Origin: MSPOR6 sp964652195
GTDB lineage: Bacteria; Poribacteria; WGA-4E; WGA-3G
Reading direction: 5' to 3'
Assembly (NCBI GenBank): GCA_964652195.1
Contig: CAZZBB010000067.1
Location: 30,312 to 94,311, forward strand
Length of the DNA: 64,000 nt
Each line of letters begins with the position of its first letter. Within the stretch, counting starts at the first letter, position 1. Positions 60,565-64,000 of this stretch are shown in pieces. Under the pieces are notes generated by a model that searched no databases, was not told the DNA's origin, and saw only the letters and a program-made list of their open reading frames with translations. The translations under genes were made by a program, and so were the position numbers.

Positions 60565-61365
60565 TTAACGATCAATTAAAGTGGAATTGTCAAACGGACG
60601 TTTTTTCTCTGTGGCCGTTTTTTGATCGTCTGACATTGGAATGATTGATAGATCAACTATATAAAGATCTTCACCTATCTTTGTTTGGTTTTTAACTTCA
60701 ATTGACTCATCTGGTCGTAGGTGGTTGAGAGGAAACTTTAGATTGCTAACTGGTACATCCATATCATTTATTTCCAAGTTTAGTAATCTGCTGTCTATAT
60801 CATTTCCCATATTCCTTATGGGTGTTTTGGTCTCATATTTGATACCTACTCCAAAATTTGAAACTTCCCATGAGGATGTTTTCATGTCTGGAAGTGAAGA
60901 GTATGCTATCAACCTGTTTCCAATCCTGAATGTTCCCGTGTTTGTATGTGATCCCTGTTTCTTAGCTATACTTTTTGACTTCCTACCACTCAAGGTAAAA
61001 GACATAGACATCGTCGTTCTTTTGGGTAAAGGAGATTTAACTGTTAAATGAACTACACCATATCTGTTTATCCTGTTTATGCCATGAACTTTTATAGTTT
61101 CATCTGCTTCAACTAATGAAAAAAAGAACTTTTTCTTGAGCGTAATTACAGTTTCTACTATTTCTCCATCTTTTTCAATCTTAATATTTAGGTTATGATT
61201 ATCAATTTTTGCCTCAACAATTTTTGAAGTATCTTCCATAACTAAAAAGACCAACAGAGCATTATCAATCCTCTGAATGTTGTACCCCGATGATGGTTGA
61301 CTACAGCCAACACCTACAACGAAGGCACATATTAAGAGAAATGTATTACATCTTTTGGTTGTCAC
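60565..61365 (-). CDS. Lipoprotein of unknown function
   Basis: 266 residues with lipobox VGVGC (Cys21). The mature part appears beta-rich, with a Lys/Ser-rich segment (SGRKSKSIAKKQGS) and a hydrophilic C-terminus. GTG start with AAGGAAG seven bases upstream, only 12 bases after the thyA stop, so it is cotranscribed with it. Related to the lipoprotein at 59828. Confidence 0.55.
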   Translation of the reverse strand: MTTKRCNTFLLICAFVVGVGCSQPSSGYNIQRIDNALLVFLVMEDTSKIVEAKIDNHNLNIKIEKDGEIVETVITLKKKFFFSLVEADETIKVHGINRINRYGVVHLTVKSPLPKRTTMSMSFTLSGRKSKSIAKKQGSHTNTGTFRIGNRLIAYSSLPDMKTSSWEVSNFGVGIKYETKTPIRNMGNDIDSRLLNLEINDMDVPVSNLKFPLNHLRPDESIEVKNQTKIGEDLYIVDLSIIPMSDDQKTATEKKRPFDNSTLIDR

Positions 61366-61377
61366 AGGCGTTCTTCC

Positions 61378-62175
61378 TTAGACTAACATCTCAGCACGAA
61401 TTGGATCGTGATGGTGATACTCATTTAACTGGATATCTTGCATTTTAAAATTATCAATTGAAGTTACCTGAGTGTTAAGGATAAGTTCTGGTAAAGGTAA
61501 GGGTTGCCGTTTGATCTGTGTTTTTACTTGGTCAAAATGTGCATGGTAGATGTGTGCATCCCCTAAAGTATGAACAAATTCACTGGGTTGAAGATCTGTA
61601 ATCTGTGCTACCATTGATAGAAGTAATGAATAGGATGCAATATTAAAAGGAACACCCAGAAACATATCACAACTCCGCTGATACATCTGTAAAGATAACT
61701 TCCCATCTGCTACAAAGAATTGGAAAAACATATGACATGGTGCGAGTGCCATCTGGTCTAATTCTGCAGGATTCCAAGCAGTAACAATATGTCTACGACT
61801 ATTTGGATTCGTCTTGATCTGTTCAATTACCTCTGCCAACTGATCAATTCTTCCGTTCTCTTTCCGCCAACGTCGCCATTGGACACCATAGATACAACCG
61901 AGAGCACCATCGCGTCCCCATGCCTCAGCATTTGCATCCCATATTTTTGTTCCGAGTTTCTGGAATTGTTTTACGTGGTCGTACCCTCGTAAGAATCCTA
62001 ATAGTTCCGCTTTAACTGATTTGAATGCGAGTTTCTTTGTAGTGACCGCTGGGAAACCATCTTCCAAATTATATCGCATCTGCATGCCGAACAAGGTGCG
62101 TGTTTTACCGTTTCTACCCTCTCTATCTACACCTGCCTCTAAAATCTGTTGAAGTCCTTCAATATACTGTTTCAT
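61378..62175 (-). CDS. thyA: Thymidylate synthase
   Basis: 265 residues, near the E. coli length (264). Methylates dUMP to dTMP using methylene-THF. The nucleophilic Cys is in LAPCHMFFQF (about 147), preceded by the RRHIVTAWNP segment; QRSCDMFLGVPFNIASY (in parts) is universal. dut upstream feeds it dUMP and folA downstream recycles its folate. Confidence 0.97.
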   Translation of the reverse strand: MKQYIEGLQQILEAGVDREGRNGKTRTLFGMQMRYNLEDGFPAVTTKKLAFKSVKAELLGFLRGYDHVKQFQKLGTKIWDANAEAWGRDGALGCIYGVQWRRWRKENGRIDQLAEVIEQIKTNPNSRRHIVTAWNPAELDQMALAPCHMFFQFFVADGKLSLQMYQRSCDMFLGVPFNIASYSLLLSMVAQITDLQPSEFVHTLGDAHIYHAHFDQVKTQIKRQPLPLPELILNTQVTSIDNFKMQDIQLNEYHHHDPIRAEMLV

Positions 62176-62241
62176 GTTTACTATTATCGCTCCCGAAAAG
62201 TTTAGCTATTCCTGCATAAAAACGTATATACAGAAATAAGG

Positions 62242-62676
62242 TTACCTACGATCTGTACTTCCAAAACCGCCTCTTGATGTGTCAGACATCTGTTCTACCT
62301 CATTCCATTCAGGAGTGGCAACCTTAACAAATATAGCTTGTGCAATTCGATCACCTTTTTCAACCGTCACAGGTGTATCCGTAAAATTGTAAACTTGTAT
62401 TTTTATCTCATCATCTTCACCGCAATAGTCGGTATCAATTATACCTACACTCTGTGCCATCATTAGACCATATTTTCTTGGGGAACTGCTCCGCATACAC
62501 AACATCAACATATAACCTTGTGGGGTTTGAACAATAACGTTCGCTGGTATTAATTCAATGCTTTGTGGTGCAATCTCCATAGCTTCACGACAGAGCAGGT
62601 CAAATCCTACCGATCCTTGTGTTTCATATTTGGGTAATGGAAGCGATTTATCAATTCTTTTAATATTTACTTTCAT
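62242..62676 (-). CDS. dut: dUTP diphosphatase
   Basis: 144 residues; trimeric dUTPase. Motifs in order: SVGFDL (1), MRSSSPRKYGL (2), GIIDTDYCGE (3, catalytic Asp), GDRIAQAIF (4) and RGGFGSTDR (5). Motif 1 has SVGFDL rather than the usual DAGYDL. Its ATG overlaps the SMP-30 stop by one base (TAATG), so translation is coupled. Confidence 0.94.
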   Translation of the reverse strand: MKVNIKRIDKSLPLPKYETQGSVGFDLLCREAMEIAPQSIELIPANVIVQTPQGYMLMLCMRSSSPRKYGLMMAQSVGIIDTDYCGEDDEIKIQVYNFTDTPVTVEKGDRIAQAIFVKVATPEWNEVEQMSDTSRGGFGSTDRR

Positions 62677-63551
62677 TATGATACCGCTATCCCCTCAGCT
62701 TTACACTCAATACGATACACTGACGTACTTGCGGTAATAAATAAACTCTTCCAGAAATCACCACCCCATGCTAAATTTGCAGTCCGTTCTGGTACAATTA
62801 TTATCCCGAGGTGTGTCCCATCTGGTGCAAAGATCCATATCCCATTTGGTCCAGTTAGATATACATTTCCTTGGCGATCAACTTTCATTCCATCGGGTAC
62901 ACCGTTATCTCCCTCTTCTTCAGCAAACACACGATCATTTGTTATTGTCCCATCCGACTGTACATCAAATGCCCGAATGTGCATCCGATTGGTATCATTA
63001 ATATATAGAATTGATTCATCTGGTGAAAAACAGATACCGTTGGGTCTATTGAAATCATCCACAAGAAGTGTCAAATTTGTCCCATCAGGGGATAAACGGT
63101 AGACACCTTGAAAATCAAGTTCTTTTTCAGATTCTTTGCCAGATAATCCGTATGGTGGATCGGTAAAATAGATGCTACCGTCAGATTTCACAACCACATC
63201 GTTGGGACTGTTTAGACGTTTACCTTCATAGTGTGATGCAATGGTTATGACATCTCCATCGGCTGTTGTACGGGAAACGCGGCGATTTCCGTGTTCACAA
63301 GTAATCAGGTGTCCACCCTTATCATAGGTTAAGCCATTTGAATTACCGGAGGGATCTCTAAAATCTGTCATCCCGGACTCTGCATCCCAGCGGCGTATTT
63401 TGTTTGCTGGAATATCACTAAAAAGCAGATATCTACCTATAGAATTCCATAAAGGTCCTTCTGTAAATTTACATCCAGTTGCCAATTGTTGTACTTCTGC
63501 TTCTTCATCAACTAAATCTAATAGTCGTGGGTCGCGAACATCAAGTATCAT
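62676..63551 (-). CDS. SMP-30/gluconolactonase-like protein
   Basis: 291 residues of the six-bladed beta-propeller SMP-30 family. FTEGPLWN (about 29-36; metal-binding Glu), SPNDVVVKSDGSIYFTDPPYG (in parts; Asn/Asp ligands) and NRPNGICFSPDE are typical. It probably hydrolyses sugar-acid lactones. AAAGGAAAAC precedes the ATG. It is first in the run that continues with dut and thyA, an odd pairing of sugar catabolism with nucleotide synthesis. Confidence 0.88.
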   Translation of the reverse strand: MILDVRDPRLLDLVDEEAEVQQLATGCKFTEGPLWNSIGRYLLFSDIPANKIRRWDAESGMTDFRDPSGNSNGLTYDKGGHLITCEHGNRRVSRTTADGDVITIASHYEGKRLNSPNDVVVKSDGSIYFTDPPYGLSGKESEKELDFQGVYRLSPDGTNLTLLVDDFNRPNGICFSPDESILYINDTNRMHIRAFDVQSDGTITNDRVFAEEEGDNGVPDGMKVDRQGNVYLTGPNGIWIFAPDGTHLGIIIVPERTANLAWGGDFWKSLFITASTSVYRIECKAEGIAVS

Positions 63552-63629
63552 GTTTTCCTTTCTAACAGATTCTAATTTCTGATGTTATTCTGTGATAGTA
63601 AAACTTGTTTTATTTTTTAGTGATTAATG

Positions 63630-63911
63630 TTATCGAAACTGTGGCAAAATAAGCATGAGTATTAGACCAATGCTCATACCACAGTTTCCCCATACACAGA
63701 TTTTCAGAAGCCACTTTGGATAATTGGTGATTCCATAAAAATAAACAGTGTATAGATGTATCCATAGACCAATGTTTATCAAAATCAGCCCAATTAGTGA
63801 ATCTGAAGTTCTGAAATAAGAGAGTAGAGATCCAGACACAAAAATTACTACCCCTATGAGCCCTAATATCACTGCTTGTGTCTTGTTCATCCCAAGTTTT
63901 GAATTATCCAT
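63630..63911 (-). CDS. Small integral membrane protein
   Basis: 93 residues with three predicted membrane helices (about 12-31, 37-57 and 70-89) and short loops; no motif I recognise. AAAGG seven bases before the ATG supports the start. It lies 78 bases upstream of SMP-30 on the same strand. Function unknown. Confidence 0.6.
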   Translation of the reverse strand: MDNSKLGMNKTQAVILGLIGVVIFVSGSLLSYFRTSDSLIGLILINIGLWIHLYTVYFYGITNYPKWLLKICVWGNCGMSIGLILMLILPQFR

Positions 63912-64000
63912 CCATTGACCTTTCCAGTTTTTTGTTAAGATTGTGTTAGGAAGTATGTGTTAATTTTTTGTGTATCGAGATGATTATACTTTCACGGAAA

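Overview
This is an AT-rich 64 kb stretch of a bacterial chromosome. The cell had a Gram-negative-type envelope: there are many lipoproteins with lipoboxes, a SurA-like periplasmic foldase, a FadL/PorV-type outer-membrane protein and another beta-barrel-like protein. The mix of PhyH-family iron dioxygenases, sulfatases, NIPSNAP, Gfo/Idh/MocA, SMP-30, ThuA and galactonate-dehydratase-type enzymes, beside a complete housekeeping core, resembles Candidatus Poribacteria or a related marine lineage. That placement is inference from gene content; no rRNA gene is present to test it.

Left part (1-9.6 kb): end of a HEAT-repeat gene, a NIPSNAP-PhyH pair, a 0.95 kb repeat-rich gap, a galactonate-dehydratase-type enolase divergent from a sulfatase, two small lipoproteins on the minus strand, then three secreted or outer-membrane proteins. 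Middle part A (9.8-18 kb): dtd, a frameshifted nuclease-like gene, then a same-strand group for sugar-acid or keto-acid catabolism (ThDP decarboxylase, PhyH dioxygenase, DlgD/YiaK-type reductase, Gfo/Idh/MocA oxidoreductase, FAH-family hydrolase), and a lipoprotein with IPT, Big_5-like and LysM-like parts. Middle part B (18-26 kb): a second repeat-rich gap, a haem-binding P460-like lipoprotein, a TPR protein with a SurA-like foldase, a lipoprotein whose Cu/Zn-SOD domain is split by a long insertion, a second sulfatase and a PAP2 phosphatase.

From 26.7 to 34.2 kb lie tRNA-Pro(GGG), homoserine dehydrogenase and a fatty-acid synthesis block (DUF177-rpmF-fabH-fabD-fabG-acpP-fabF, no plsX), then folK. 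Next come a minus-strand fusion of a ferric-reductase-like di-haem b membrane domain with a tri-haem c domain, a Tyr-rich lipoprotein and a FadL-like protein.

From 37.6 to 57.0 kb the minus strand carries one continuous str-S10-spc-alpha ribosomal block: rpsL-rpsG-fusA-tuf-rpsJ-rplCDWB-rpsS-rplV-rpsC-rplP-rpmC-rpsQ-rplNXE-rpsZ-rpsH-rplF-rplR-rpsE-rplO-secY-rpmJ-rpsM-rpsK-rpsD-rpoA-rplQ. rpmD, adk, map and infA are missing from their usual places. A consensus promoter and a terminator-like hairpin precede rpsL. From 57.3 to 63.6 kb a minus-strand run joins SMP-30, dut, thyA, two related lipoproteins, folA, ThuA and nagA: a thymidylate-synthesis set mixed with amino-sugar/sugar genes.

Most notable: the di-haem b/tri-haem c fusion; the SOD domain interrupted by about 200 residues; ribosomal protein S12 with Asn at the streptomycin-determining Lys43 position and Ser-Asn in place of Pro-Gly; a PhyH protein with an HxG rather than HxD iron motif; hairpin-plus-conserved-tail repeats; and a possible attenuator ahead of the str operon.
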